The translations under genes and the position numbers were made by a program. Positions 1 to 10,735 of a stretch of DNA of 64,000 bases are shown here, in pieces (positions within the stretch are counted from its first letter, which is position 1; each line of letters opens with the position of its first letter). The stretch is taken from assembly GCA_015179125.1 (NCBI GenBank), contig WHVA01000467.1, positions 26,431 through 90,430 on the forward strand, read 5' to 3'. Below the pieces are notes generated by a model. The model searched no databases and was not told the DNA's origin. It saw only the letters and a program-made list of their open reading frames with translations. This DNA comes from Gautieria morchelliformis. Its lineage: Eukaryota > Basidiomycota > Agaricomycetes > Gomphales > Gomphaceae.

Positions 1-655
1 AATTCCTCCTCCATATTCTGAAGACAATCGTCCGGATCCATGTCGGAAGGAGAAATATGGGACGGGATTTCCGGGGTTGGGAGCTTGACGTAAGAAGAGG
101 GGCTGTCGTACGCTGTGTGTGCAGAAGAGGTCGTGATCTCCGAGTTGCTGTCTCCGATTCCGAACGCACCTATGGCGAATGCAACGTGCAGTACGACTAC
201 CGGTCCTCTAGGGGAGAGACTTTTCTGCTGTAAGGGCAACCCTGGCTGGTTGTGGAGATCACACTACCACACAACTGACAAGGGGAAATCCAAAGAGAAA
301 AGTCTAAGGACCCCCAATGTCAGCGAGCCCGTATTATACTATGCTGCGCAGCCAGGGACAGCACTTGGCACTCGCCATCACCCCTGCATCCCCCTGACCT
401 CCCTGACCCTTGATCGACCCTTGATGCCACCTATTACGCGAGTCACTTGATTTCTGACACTGTTCCGAGAGTGGAAGTTGGAAATTGGAGTGGAACTGGA
501 AAAGCGAACAGAACTGGTGGAAGTTCTCCCAGAAGCGGAATCATTTCCGAAAGCAGAGGCGGAGATGGAATCGGAACCGGAACCGGAGTCAGAAATGGTG
601 TCGGAACTGGGTATGGTGTCGGAAATGGAAATGGAAAACAGGGTGTCCCCTGACA
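1..655 (-). mobile_element. Partial Ty3/gypsy element: 5' LTR and gag start
   Basis: The first 228 bases are the reverse complement of the gag leader and gag start of the complete gypsy element at 45.2-51.4 kb, and 229-655 is its LTR (TGTCAGGGGACACC at 655, ending CTTACA at 229). With gag lying beyond the LTR toward position 1, this is the 5' LTR of a minus-strand copy whose body lies left of the window. The LTR is 427 bp against 480 bp in the complete copy, mainly because one of two internal direct repeats is missing. The element sits in a copia protease relic that resumes at 656. Confidence 0.9.
229..655 (-). repeat. Gypsy LTR, shortened variant
   Basis: Same LTR family as 45206-45685, 50955-51434 and 63743-64000. 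Those have two copies of a CTGACAAGGGGAAATCC motif about 63 bp apart; this copy has one, as expected after recombination between the two. A few other small indels are present. Confidence 0.9.
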
Positions 656-721
656 ATAACTCTGGCGCTTCAACTCACATGTCTGCAGATTTCCTGCAAG
701 GAGATCCCACCCCAATGCATT
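656..721 (+). pseudogene. Ty1/copia protease fragment
   Basis: A short frame reads SGASTHMSADFLQ, matching the copia aspartic-protease signature DSGASTHM with the catalytic Asp position reading Asn. It abuts the gypsy LTR on one side and the TIR element at 722 on the other. The reading resumes past that element at about 1769. It is a relic, part of the same dead copia as 1769-2760 and 4585-5330. Confidence 0.6.
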
Positions 722-1765
722 AGAGAGTATATGTTACCAATAATTATTAGGTCGGAATATTCCAACGTAGCTAAAAATTACTGACTCAGCATGAGAATTT
801 TCTATCTCAGAACGCGTCCGCTCCAGGACTACATGAGTATATGTTGGCTAATATTTATTAAGTTGATAATAAAATATTATCATCCTAAAATTTAAGCGCT
901 AAAAACGCTAACATTTCCTAAAGTGAGCACTAATTAGTCGGAACAATGTACATGTTCTTCGACACATGTGTCTCTTCTCTCCCTCATGCCTATCAACGCA
1001 TCCAAGAAACATCTCTGGTGCCCTGAGACTACTTAATTAATGCCTCCCTGAGGATATCCAGAAGTGCGGTGGCCCTCCTTTCCTGGATCGCGAGAGCCCT
1101 GTCCTCCCATTCCAGCAGATTTGCATGGAATATTTCTGTCGCCTTCTCACTCTGCTCATCCCGCTCATCTTTTCTCTCGAGCAGCTTGACCATCCTTGCC
1201 ATGTCACGTGCTGAATGGACATGACTCGTCCACTCGTTGCTCTCGGCGCTGGAATCACTGGATTCACCATGATCCTGCTCATATTTTTTCTCGAGCAGCT
1301 TGACCATCCTTGCCATGTCATGTGCTGAATGGACATGACTCATGCTCGTGAGTCGCATCCGCTCATTGCTCTCAGTGCTGGAATCACTGGATTCACCATG
1401 CTCAACCTTGTCATGCTGATTCCCCTTGTTGCGTGTGGTAAATTTTTCACGCGCCTTGCGCGTTTTTGACGCCAGAGCAATGGCTGGGCTGGAGGGTGGC
1501 GTGGAGGGGTGAAACGAGGTGGGTGTGCTAAGTGGTTGTGATCTGTTGGTGGTGTCCGCGAGATGGAATGGATTGATCAGAGCATCAGCAGTCAAGGGAG
1601 GGATAGGGTTCATCGTTGTCCCGTTCTTAATGTAGTCCTGGAGCGGACGCGTGTGGTGGATACAAGTGGACGCGTTCTGAGATAGAAAATTCTCACGCTG
1701 AGTCAGTAATTTTTAGCTACGCTGGAATATTCCGACCTAATAATTATTGGTAACATATACTCTCT
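722..1765. mobile_element. 1.04-kb TIR DNA element inserted in copia
   Basis: Ends begin AGAGAGTATATGTTACC and are inverted copies of each other: left TIR 722-834, right TIR 1630-1765, nearly identical apart from a 23-bp insertion in the right arm that repeats ACGCGTCC. The flanking trinucleotide ATT at 719-721 and 1766-1768 is a possible 3-bp target duplication, as in PIF/Harbinger-type elements, but three bases are weak evidence. The interior holds one 194-aa frame on the minus strand (1029-1613) with no recognised transposase. Copia coding sequence on both sides shows that the element is an insertion. Confidence 0.8.
1029..1613 (-). CDS. Unrecognised protein of the TIR element
   Basis: An uninterrupted 194-aa frame beginning with ATG. 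The N-terminal third is Pro/Ser/Thr rich. The centre contains a tandem duplication: SHVHSAHDMARMVKLLEKK followed about 40 residues later by a near copy with ARDMARMVKLLERK, each preceded by HGESSDSS. The C-terminus is Glu/Arg rich and probably helical (ERRATALLDILREALIK). The repeat is visible at DNA level around 1185-1400. I recognise no catalytic motif. It may be an element-encoded DNA-binding or accessory protein, or a captured host fragment. The frame's survival between well-preserved TIRs suggests a recent insertion. Confidence 0.45.
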   Translation of the reverse strand: MNPIPPLTADALINPFHLADTTNRSQPLSTPTSFHPSTPPSSPAIALASKTRKAREKFTTRNKGNQHDKVEHGESSDSSTESNERMRLTSMSHVHSAHDMARMVKLLEKKYEQDHGESSDSSAESNEWTSHVHSARDMARMVKLLERKDERDEQSEKATEIFHANLLEWEDRALAIQERRATALLDILREALIK

Positions 1766-1768
1766 ATT

Positions 1769-2760
1769 GCTGCAGTTGAATGGTCGATTTTCACTGCTAT
1801 ACGTGTTGGTGTGACATGTGGATTGCCATCCAAAATGGGAAGACAGCGAACCATATAATGCTGAAGGACATACTGTATTGCCAAGACTTGGCATTCACAC
1901 TAATATCGCTGGTGCGATGAGATAAGGCTGGATTCATCGTATTACTATGTGACCAGCACTGTATGATCCGAGGCACAAAGGGCACGACTGTAGGCAGGAT
2001 ACTGCTCAAGGAAGGGCTATACAAGGTGGAACACAAAACACCTACAGAGTCCATCAATGCTGTGCAAAAGATACATTCCATTGATGAACTACATCATTGA
2101 ATGGGGCATATTTCCCCACGCACAATCAAAAACCTTCTAATCAAAGGTATTATCACTGGCATTGAGGTGGATAAGAAGAGTGTACCTACCTTCTGTACCT
2201 CATGCATGCAAGGTACAAAGCTAGGTGACAAAGTCCATAGCAATGTCTGGGGACCTACCACACCCCAGAGCTATGATGGGAAGGAGTATTTCTCAGTTTC
2301 ACTGACAGTTTCACCTGTTGGTCATGTGTCAAACCCATGAAGAGAAAGAGCCAAGTGCTTACTTGCTACAGGCAGTACGAAGCATGGGCCGAGACACAGC
2401 ATGGAGCTAAGGTCAAGCGACTTCAAAGCGATCGAGGGGGAGAATATTTATCCCGGGATTTCAATCAGCATCTAAAGTCAAAGGGCACAGTCCAAAGCCT
2501 TACTGTTCATGACACACCAGAGCAGAATGGCATAGCTGAACACTTGAACTGCACCCTGATAGAGACGCATGTGCCATGCATTATGCAGCTGACCTACCCA
2601 AATTCCTATGGCCAGAATCTGTCCAGCATGCGGTTTGGCTTAAAAACCGCACATCTACTTACCTGCTGGATGGGAAAACCCCCTATGAACTTGTAGTAAC
2701 TCGGTTTGGGCAAGTAGGAAGTTATATGCCAGATATGAATGATGGGACTATTTAATGTTC
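1769..2760 (+). pseudogene. Ty1/copia relic: protease end, GAG-pre-integrase, integrase core
   Basis: Broken frames read through WIAIQNGKTANHIMLKD (end of protease region), then MGHISPRTIKNLL (GAG-pre-integrase), CTSCMQGTK, and the integrase core with SDRGGEYLSRDF and a DTPEQNGIAEHLN block. Stops and frameshifts occur at about 1917, 2098, 2338 and 2694. After about 2700 similarity fades; the next recognisable piece of the same element is at 4585. The whole copia is dead and truncated. Confidence 0.8.
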
Positions 2761-2825
2761 TACATGTTTTTTCAGTTAAATACTACGAAAGTACACTATT
2801 AAACTCACCTCCTCAGTGATAGTCA

Positions 2826-3518
2826 TGTTACATATCGGAAATCCCGGAGGTCGGAACTGGAAAGGACAACGGCTTCAACTTATATGTTGCGCCCCTGATG
2901 AACTTCCATCCTAAGTATTTCGGATTTGACTTCCGGATGTTGGAGAAGGTGGAAGTCGAGAGTAAGGTCAAGGGTCGAGGGTCCGAGAACAAAGGTCAGA
3001 ATAGGTGGAAGAGGCGGAGGACAGAGGATCAAGAACGGAGAGGGACAAGACTAGCAAAACTCACTGTGCTAAGAACAGGAGACAGTGCGAAAGGATTCAC
3101 ATATCGAAGTCAATTATCTGATTGCAGAAACGGAGACATACATGAGGGGGTTTTATACAAAGAGCAGAAGCAACAGGTAATGGTATGGTACTAAGCAAAT
3201 TCCGGAGAGTGCGGGAATCGGATAGACATACGGGGCAATTAACTAATGCGGAACAAGGGGATGACAAGGGGGTGCAGGGTAGGGTAAGTACAATGAGCAT
3301 CGGAACAAACGGAATTACGGAAATAGTATCTTGCTGTGTTCAGGGTCAAGTACGGGGGCCAGTATCTGGAGGTGGCCAGGGGTACTGAAAAAAACAAGGG
3401 GTCAAGGTAGAGGGTTGCGGATGGTGCGGATGTTGCGGAATAGAGTCGGAGGTAGCGCGGAGGTGGCGCGGAGGATATGCGGAGGTGGCGGAGATGGTTG
3501 AGCGGAACAGTCGTAACA
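2826..3518. repeat. Solo LTR, 693 bp, perfect 5-bp TSD
   Basis: The segment starts TGTTACAT and ends CGTAACA, so the termini are inverted (TGTTAC/GTAACA) in the TG...CA form of LTRs. It is flanked by AGTCA at 2821-2825 and at 3519-3523. The interior is rich in CGGA and GCGGAGGTGGCG motifs similar in flavour to the gypsy LTRs here, but it is not the same family. No internal element sequence remains, so it is a solo LTR left by LTR-LTR recombination. Orientation cannot be set without a relative. Confidence 0.75.
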
Positions 3519-3523
3519 AGTCA

Positions 3524-4584
3524 ACACTGAGGAGGGGAGGCTGCGCATGGGCTTGTTTCACTCACATATACGAAGTTCCGGCACTTAAGCGCCATTCAGG
3601 CAATGGTGTGCCATTCTAAGCGCCCATAGGACGTAGCACATTAGTGAACAGCTGAAGCTCAAAAAGGAAACTTGTCCACAACCACCCACAATGGGTCAGT
3701 TGGACAGAACATGAAAAGGAGTAGTAATACAGCCTCGAAAAAATCAAAGAAAATTGTGAAAGGCATAGAGTGAATGTCAGCATAGTTTCAGGTCAAAATC
3801 GAAAGAAAGAACAACAGAAATGTTAGGTTTGAAGTCTGGTGCACATATGCACCCAACAGAACTAATGTTCAAAAAGAAACCAGACCTAACCAACTTACTG
3901 GAATGGGGCACCAGAGCCTGGGTACTCAAGGGAGATTGCAGGAAGCTAGATGCCAAAGGGGATGGTTGTAACTGTCATATATATGTATATATAACTTAGC
4001 TCATCTATATTTCATAAAATATATCACAATTGAGATAGTTGCCAGCATCTGTGAGGCATGCTTAATCCTAGCCATAAAGTTCTTTCTCACAGTCTGCTGC
4101 TCCCCCAGGAAAAGGGTGTATACCCTATTGTCTAAACACCAATAGTTGCATATCTTTGTACTATACATGCATATTATTTTAACCATACCTTCTAATCAGA
4201 TCTCTCAACCATATATAATAATATAGTACAAGTATTGTCCATACTTGCTTCTATATTCTGTGATTGTACATCTAACATGTTTCATATATACTTCTAACAT
4301 GTACTCATATGGTCCATACTTGCCTCTACATTCTATCATCATACATGTAACAAGCTTCATATATACTTTTAATATATAGCCATCCAAGTCCTATCTGAAA
4401 TTGCTCTGTTATCTGAATACACACCATGCTTTAGCTCATACAACCATATTTTTAAAATATCAGAACATTCAAAAAAATTTAGGATATCCACAATATACAA
4501 GTTGCTCAAAATGATGGACTATGAATTCGGTTAGGGTTGATATTTTAAAAGATATCTAATATATCTAGAAGAATGTACATTGTT
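3524..4584. other. AT-rich stretch without a gene
   Basis: AT-rich DNA with many stops in all frames and simple TATA-like runs around 3980-4400. It separates two copia pieces and is probably older insertion or decay. I see no coding, RNA or repeat structure in it. Confidence 0.5.
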
Positions 4585-5330
4585 GTCAATGTGAACATCC
4601 TCCAAAGCAGATGAGGGATGCTGGGTTGGATAGCAGACAGAGTCAAGCTCACTGGAATTACTGGCCTGGTAGCCAACGAGTGACTGATGAACACAATGTC
4701 ACATTCAACAATGACACCACTGTCAGTCTGAATTACCTGTCAGCTGAAAATGAGGGGGAGAGTGCACAGCATGGCCAGCACACTGCTCCAAACCAACACA
4801 GGGACACCCTCATGGAGATTATATCCAGGACCAGGCTGTCATTGACCCACAAGCTCTCCAGCGTGCTCAAGATGGCTTGAAAGCACCGAAAGTTGACCTG
4901 CTCGAAGGTTTCAAGCCACCTGACCCTGTAGTGGAACCACAGCAAGGATGCAGACATAGACTGTGAAAGCCATCAGCATACATCCGTGATATCACCCAGG
5001 GCCAAGGTGGAGCTCAGGACGTGCAAACACACCTGCATATCTGCATGGCGTGCCAATCCCATCCCAAAAGCCATATGGGGCATCCAGGGAGACTGCAGCC
5101 ATCACAGCACTCCATAATTCCAAGTCCTCCATCGATTCTGACCATGAAGACACTGAACTTGAGGGGGAGCCAATGGAGTTTGCGTTGATAGCAGCAATGA
5201 GTATGGCAAATAACATCGAGGACACTCAAAAGCTCGATGACTGGCCAGAGTGGGATGCATCAATCAAAAAGGAACTGCAGCAAGTGGTGGTCATACCACC
5301 TTCATTATCTCTGGACCTGTGTGCCAAATA
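4585..5330 (+). pseudogene. Ty1/copia relic: integrase-RT hinge
   Basis: Frames read SKADEGCWVG, then NYWPGSQRVTDEHNVTFN, then ALIAAMSMANNIED and DDWPEWDASIKKELQQ. This order (WIGFD...YWP...VxFN, then the W..A...EL block before reverse transcriptase) is the copia hinge. Frames shift at about 4619 and between 4880 and 5050, and similarity ends near 5290 before any RT motif, so the element is truncated here. Confidence 0.65.
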
Positions 5331-6071
5331 GGGTTGTGGCACAGGAAGACTGCTGTGCCAACATCTCACCGGCAGTGGCTGAAGAAACTGGACAGTATGG
5401 TGTCATCAACTGCCAAGGTGTTATGGCCCAACGTTTGTCTTAGGACATTCTTTCTTGCATGCCTTCCTTTCCTCCATGTCCCAGTATAACTATGAATAGG
5501 TGGTATATAGAACCAGTACACCTACATTCATGAGAAATCAGTATTGTAATTTGAACTCCACCATGGCTCAGCTCTGATCCTTACTTTCATGCATGTCCGC
5601 CATTCCTTGCTTGCATTTCTCTTGGTGGCTTTGTTTTACTCTCACTTAGTCTCATTCTGTGGCATCGCTCTGGCTACATTATGGTATTTTCTTTGGCTGG
5701 CTCTGGGTGGACCATGGGTGAGCACTCTGACCTCCGCATCGCTGATGGTCCATTAGCTTTGGGCCATGCTTGGCTGGATCCAAAGCCTGGAGACGACAGC
5801 CTTCAGAAGAATCTACAGGGTGTCAATGAGTCAAACAATACTCCCATGCACCTTCCCATAGAACACCTCCAGTCACTCCTCGATGCACCTGCACTATCCC
5901 ATGTGGAAGCTGTTGCTAAGAATGAGGAAGCTTGCCCTCGCAATGTTGCGGACATGCAGGTGAATAAAGACCAGTTCAGAGAAAATAGGGAGAAGTGGCT
6001 GGCCATCAGCATATACGATACAAGCCTCGCCTGCGCTTCGCTTCGGCGAGTCTTTAGCGGATGTGGGAGAG
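5331..6071. other. Intergenic; one unrecognised open frame
   Basis: A plus-strand frame at 5681-6079 (132 aa) is open but has no motif I know and runs into the Helitron gene's 3' end. A hairpin with stem CTCGCC (6026-6031) and GGCGAG (6045-6050) lies 22 bp past the Helitron stop codon and is a candidate Helitron 3' terminal hairpin. The expected CTRR terminus next to it is not clear: the nearest match, CTGA, is about 16 nt away. Confidence 0.35.
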
Positions 6072-9000
6072 TTAGGTGACAATTTCATTGTAGACAATGT
6101 TTTGTGTCTGTAGTTCATGTAAAGGAAAACGTACTCGAACGTCCAGTCTATGTCGAACCCGTGATAAAGCAGTGTAAAGTTGCCCATGGCTAAATACGAG
6201 GGTTGTCAGGTCTATGGCAACACGATCCAGGGTAAGACCTTGACAGCTGTTGAAAGTGGTTGCATATGTGCGACATAAAGGAAATTGCTTGCGAAGAAGA
6301 GTGTGGCCAGTGGAGGGCAATAAAGAAGAGAAGGTGATATGGGGAAGGAGGATGTTCTCTTTATCAACACAATTAAGTCCAGCGTGGACACGGAGGGAGT
6401 TAACAGTGATGAGCTTTGTTCCCAATTGAGTGACGACTACTCTGCAGTTTTTGACCAAGCCATGGCCAATTGACAAATTACGCATCAAGCGGTAAATTCC
6501 TCCAAGTCTGATAGATAGCGTATGAGAAGGCAGTCCAGGTGGTGTTTGGCGGGCTACATAGTCAAGGATGCCTTGAGGTGAGAGGAGGTTAACGTCATCA
6601 GTCTCTTTGATAGAGTCTGCTGCAGTGTAGATTTTTTCCAAAGTGTTCAGCCTGTGAAGGCATATGGAGTTATACATGTCACATTGTGAGTTTGTTGGTG
6701 CAAGAATTGAACGGGTCAGGCATTGAGTGGGGTCTGACAAAACCTCAGGTGGAAATACAAAGTCAACAGCATCTGTAGTAGATGTGATATGTTGAATCAT
6801 GTCCAAAGAAACATTGCCAGAAGGGCCATTGCCAATGTCATCAATAGCAGAGGCAAATCCAGGGTCCATCGCGTGACGCACTGGAGTAGTCAAGGAACGG
6901 ACTTGGAACTCATTCCAGAGGGGAGAGCTGCGAATGGATGCATCAATGACATCCATTTTGGAACCTTTTCGCACAACAGGACATGTTTGACGGAAGTCAC
7001 CTAAGAGGATGATAATCTTTCCTCCAAATGGCATGTCATTCTGCATGATGCGTTGTAGAGTTTCATTGACACACGCGAGAACTGCACGATTAGCCATAGG
7101 AGCTTCATCCCAGATAATGATAGAGGCTTCTTTGAGTAGTTGTCCTCGTGGGTCATCAGGGTCAATAGGCGATAGTAAGAACTCAGATGCATCATTGACA
7201 GGTACCTGCAACCAAATGTGTAAGTCCTCAAAGCAGTGTAATGGAATCAAAATTATATACTCTAAAAGCAGCGTGCGTGGTTCTACCTCCAGGGTAAACT
7301 TGTGCAGCAAATGCAGAAGTTGCAGTGGGCAGAACAATCTCACGTAGGTGACGACGTGAGTCGCAGATGGTGTTTGTAAGAAATGTTTTGCCACGGCCTG
7401 CCGGTCCATCAACAAATAATCGCAGTGGAGATTTAGAGTTAGCCGCTTGTTCAATTTCAGAAAAGATTGCTTCTTGTTCATCCGTGAAAGATGCACGACA
7501 TATTTGACTCCGATGATGCAGCAAAGGGATGTTTGCTGACCATTGCCGTAACTCATGTTCAATTTCTGTTCCACGTAGACGTGGTTCAGGTAATCCAAAA
7601 TCCGACAATTGACGTCCATGTTCATCCAAGTTTTTTGATATTTCTGTCAGAGCAGCTGTCTGTGCTAAGTCAACATTACCACCTTGTTGGTGGAGGAAGT
7701 CTTGTGATAATTCATGTCCGAATGAGTGCCATGTGTTAATTGGTAGAGGGCAACAGTCATTAGTAAGGAGATGGACAAATAATTGGCGAATTTGCCGTGG
7801 AGTGTTTAGAGTTTGAATGGCCTCAGAGATGCATGAGTCTCCTTCTGATTGATCAGCAAATAAACCGTGATTTAGAGCTGATTCTTGAAATGTAGGCAGT
7901 AAGTGGCCCTGGATGGTACGCAAGTCATCAAAGGATATAGCTGGGAGGTGTAATAAAAGGGAGCGGATATAGAAACGTTCTCCTTCAGATGGCCGGATGG
8001 GTTGTAGTCTTGTGATATGGGGCTTGTTTGGTTTATGAAGAATGACATGCATCATAGGTTGGCCGAGGACGTTGGGTTTTTCCATGTAGTAGCGGGAGTT
8101 GTTTTGATTATCCCAGTTGAATTTTTGAAGACGAAAAAGGTGATAGTAGTCTGTGTAAGTGAGGTTGGCAAAACTTTGTTCAACATTGTTGTCGTCATGA
8201 AAAGACCCATAGGGACGTGAAAAATAATGGTCAAGCTTGGACATGGAGCTGGAAGGTTGTGAGGATCGATCGTATTGATGATAACATGTTGAATCAGGGG
8301 TGTGTATGGGAAGAGCTGTAACAGCAGGTTCTTTGCTTGTTATGTGAAATCCCAAAATTCTCCATGCAGCTTCCCCTGCTGACAAATAACGTGCATCCCA
8401 AAACTCAGCAATTTCATCAACTGATGAATCAGAGGAGTCTCTCAAATGTACCCATGTGCGATCAGGACCTACATCTGTTTAGAAAAAGCTTGAAAGAATA
8501 CACTAGGAACTTACCTTTATGTATGTATTTAAAAATATATTGAAATAAATGACCTGTACTTGCAGCTTCAAAGTTGATGTGGCATCGATATTTCCGGATT
8601 AATGGAAGGCAATGAGGAACCACCATCTCATCTCCAGGCATACGACGTCGATACAATACCCGGCCTTCACCATCAAAGGTTGTATTTTCCTGAAGTTGGC
8701 GTGGATAGTTGAACCTGCAAGTGCGAAGTCCATTATTTTCATGCTGACAGTAACGTGATGCAGGCCGGTTGGGAGGAGGATGATGGTGGAGCATATGAGT
8801 TCTAATGAGAGCAGCATCTTCATCATTAGAGGGAATTTCTGCGGAAATGACTTTGTTGATGTCATCAGGTGTGATGCACTCGGATTGAAATTTGATGAGA
8901 ATGTGACAATGGGGTAACCCGCGTTTTTGAAACTCAATGCAGTATATCATATATCGCCGACCTGCATTTGGAAACATTGATGATAATGTTGACAGAAAGT

Positions 9001-10181
9001 GACCCAATTTCCACTTGAATACTCGACAAACTATTAAAGGTGCATCTTCAAATCCTTGCCCAGGATGCAACTGCTGGGATATTTCAGGCCATTGAGGAAT
9101 GCATGTCATAGTGATAAAGAATGTAGGTGGTCCATATGTCGCAGCTAGGGCAAGAGCATCTGCAATCTGTTCGGAGGCCCATTTTCTTGAACCAAGAAAA
9201 GATGCAGGTAAGTAGATGTTATTAGTAGATGAACCCCGATCTTGAGAGGCTTTTTGTTGATTGTGACGGATGTAGTTCAGTCTACATTCTAGGTCGCGAG
9301 TGAACATATCGACAATATATTCATTGCATAGACGGCCAAAGAGTTGAAACCGAGGTTCACGAAGGAGTGTGCCACGGTAGTACCACATCTGTGTAGAGAC
9401 TCTCTCTGTGTCAGCATCAGATGCAGAAACACCCAAGCCTTCATTTACACCCCAGCCTAGAGTGCCATGTGGGAAAAACAGGGGATATACCAATGGTTCC
9501 CAGAGACGGCTAATGGTGGGGATAGATTGATTATGTCCATCGGTCTTGGCAACTGTGAGAGACCGTGAATGGACATCAGATTGGGTAGTGTTGCGAAAAG
9601 ACATAATAGCAGCAATCTAAACGGCTGTAAGTATAAGTATGACGTGTGTCTTAGAAGCTATCACCTCATTTGAAGGCGATGATTCTTTGAGGATGATGGA
9701 TGCTTCAGGATAAATAGATGGTTGAATGGACGACAGTTGGCGCAATGCATGAACAAACGGATTAACCCGTAGCAATGCATCACGCATTGCAATCGTCCAG
9801 ACGTGTGGTAACAAATGAAACCAATTTTGATGAGGGGCTTGAGAGGCTAGAAAGCCATCGTATAATAACCATCGTATAGTGGAGTTCTGATGTAGATTCC
9901 AAAGAAGCAAAAGAGTAGATCAAGTTTAAAACACGCGATGAAGATGAAATGTTGGGGTCATGGGTGAATACATTGAACTCTTCAGGCAACAGAGGAAGTG
10001 GCTTAATGTCATGCAGTCGTTTTCCTCGATCCCCACAACAAAACCCTGCTCGTTCACCTGTCAAAAGGACTAAGTGACAATAAGGGCATTCATGTATCTG
10101 TCCTCCACGGTTTTGCCCCCATACAAAACTGGGTGATGAGATATTGCCGATAGCCCATGTGATTGTAGAAGAGAAAGCCAT
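6072..10181 (-). mobile_element. Helitron Rep/helicase gene, N-terminus damaged
   Basis: Minus-strand gene read as exons 10181 to about 9905, about 9910-9665, 9616-8515, 8474-7261 and 7205-6072. Introns 9617-9664 (48 nt), 8475-8514 (40 nt) and 7206-7260 (55 nt) are GT-AG and restore frame exactly. N-terminal zinc-like region CPYCHLVLL...FCCG; Rep HUH motif GLPHCHIL and tyrosine motif FQYIFKYIHKG; PIF1-type helicase motifs DGPAGRGKT, IIIWDEAPM, LLGDFRQ, NSCQGLT and YTALSRVRH. Between the first two exons the frame changes without splice sites and expected residues are missing, so a small deletion or frameshift near 9890-9910 disables this copy. Rolling-circle transposition is the family role. 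Confidence 0.85.
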
Positions 10182-10328
10182 GTTATTGTAGATAGGAGTT
10201 GGATGTGACCAGATTAAAGAGATTGTTTGTTGTAGTTATGGACAATCACCCCGTGTTCATCGGGATCTGTGAAGAATAGATGTAAACGTGTAATGAATCT
10301 CCCCTCGTCGAAGAAGAAGACGTGAAGC

Positions 10329-10724
10329 TGTGAGGGCAACACTAATGATGAAGCCACAACCAAAGATACTCAAGGAGATAAGAGCCAATACTAGGACAAT
10401 GACCAACTGTATAGTGGGTATCCTCAGTTTATAACTCTACCAACGATAGATACATGGGGACTTGCCTGTATAGTGGGTATCCTCAGAGATCAAGCTGAGG
10501 AAACGCCACCACACGGGCTACAGTCTTATAGCGCTGGCAAGGCTTACATAATAGGGGAGACGGAAACTTGTAGAAGGTTACGGAAAGTGATGGAAAGTGA
10601 CATGTGACAGGAAGTGACATGTGATGGAAAGTGACAAGTGACGGAAAGTGACATGTGACAGAAGGTGACGGAAACTCATGGAAGGAAATAGAAACTTGTG
10701 AAAGGAAACGCGTGAACCCTGACA
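10329..10724 (-). repeat. 3' LTR of chromodomain gypsy element
   Basis: Pairs with 16516-16893. It contains short tandem repeats of the form GGAAAGTGACATGTGAC at about 10570-10680, with roughly 18 bp more than the partner LTR. Confidence 0.95.
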
Positions 10725-10735
10725 TCACCCCTCTC

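Noticed and set aside
378-784. Several overlapping frames of 70-100 aa on both strands in the left LTR
   Set aside because: They arise from TTCCGATTCC-type simple repeats in the LTR; the same frames recur in every copy.
6026-6050. Definite Helitron 3' terminus
   Set aside because: A hairpin is present but no CTRR directly follows; left as a possibility only.
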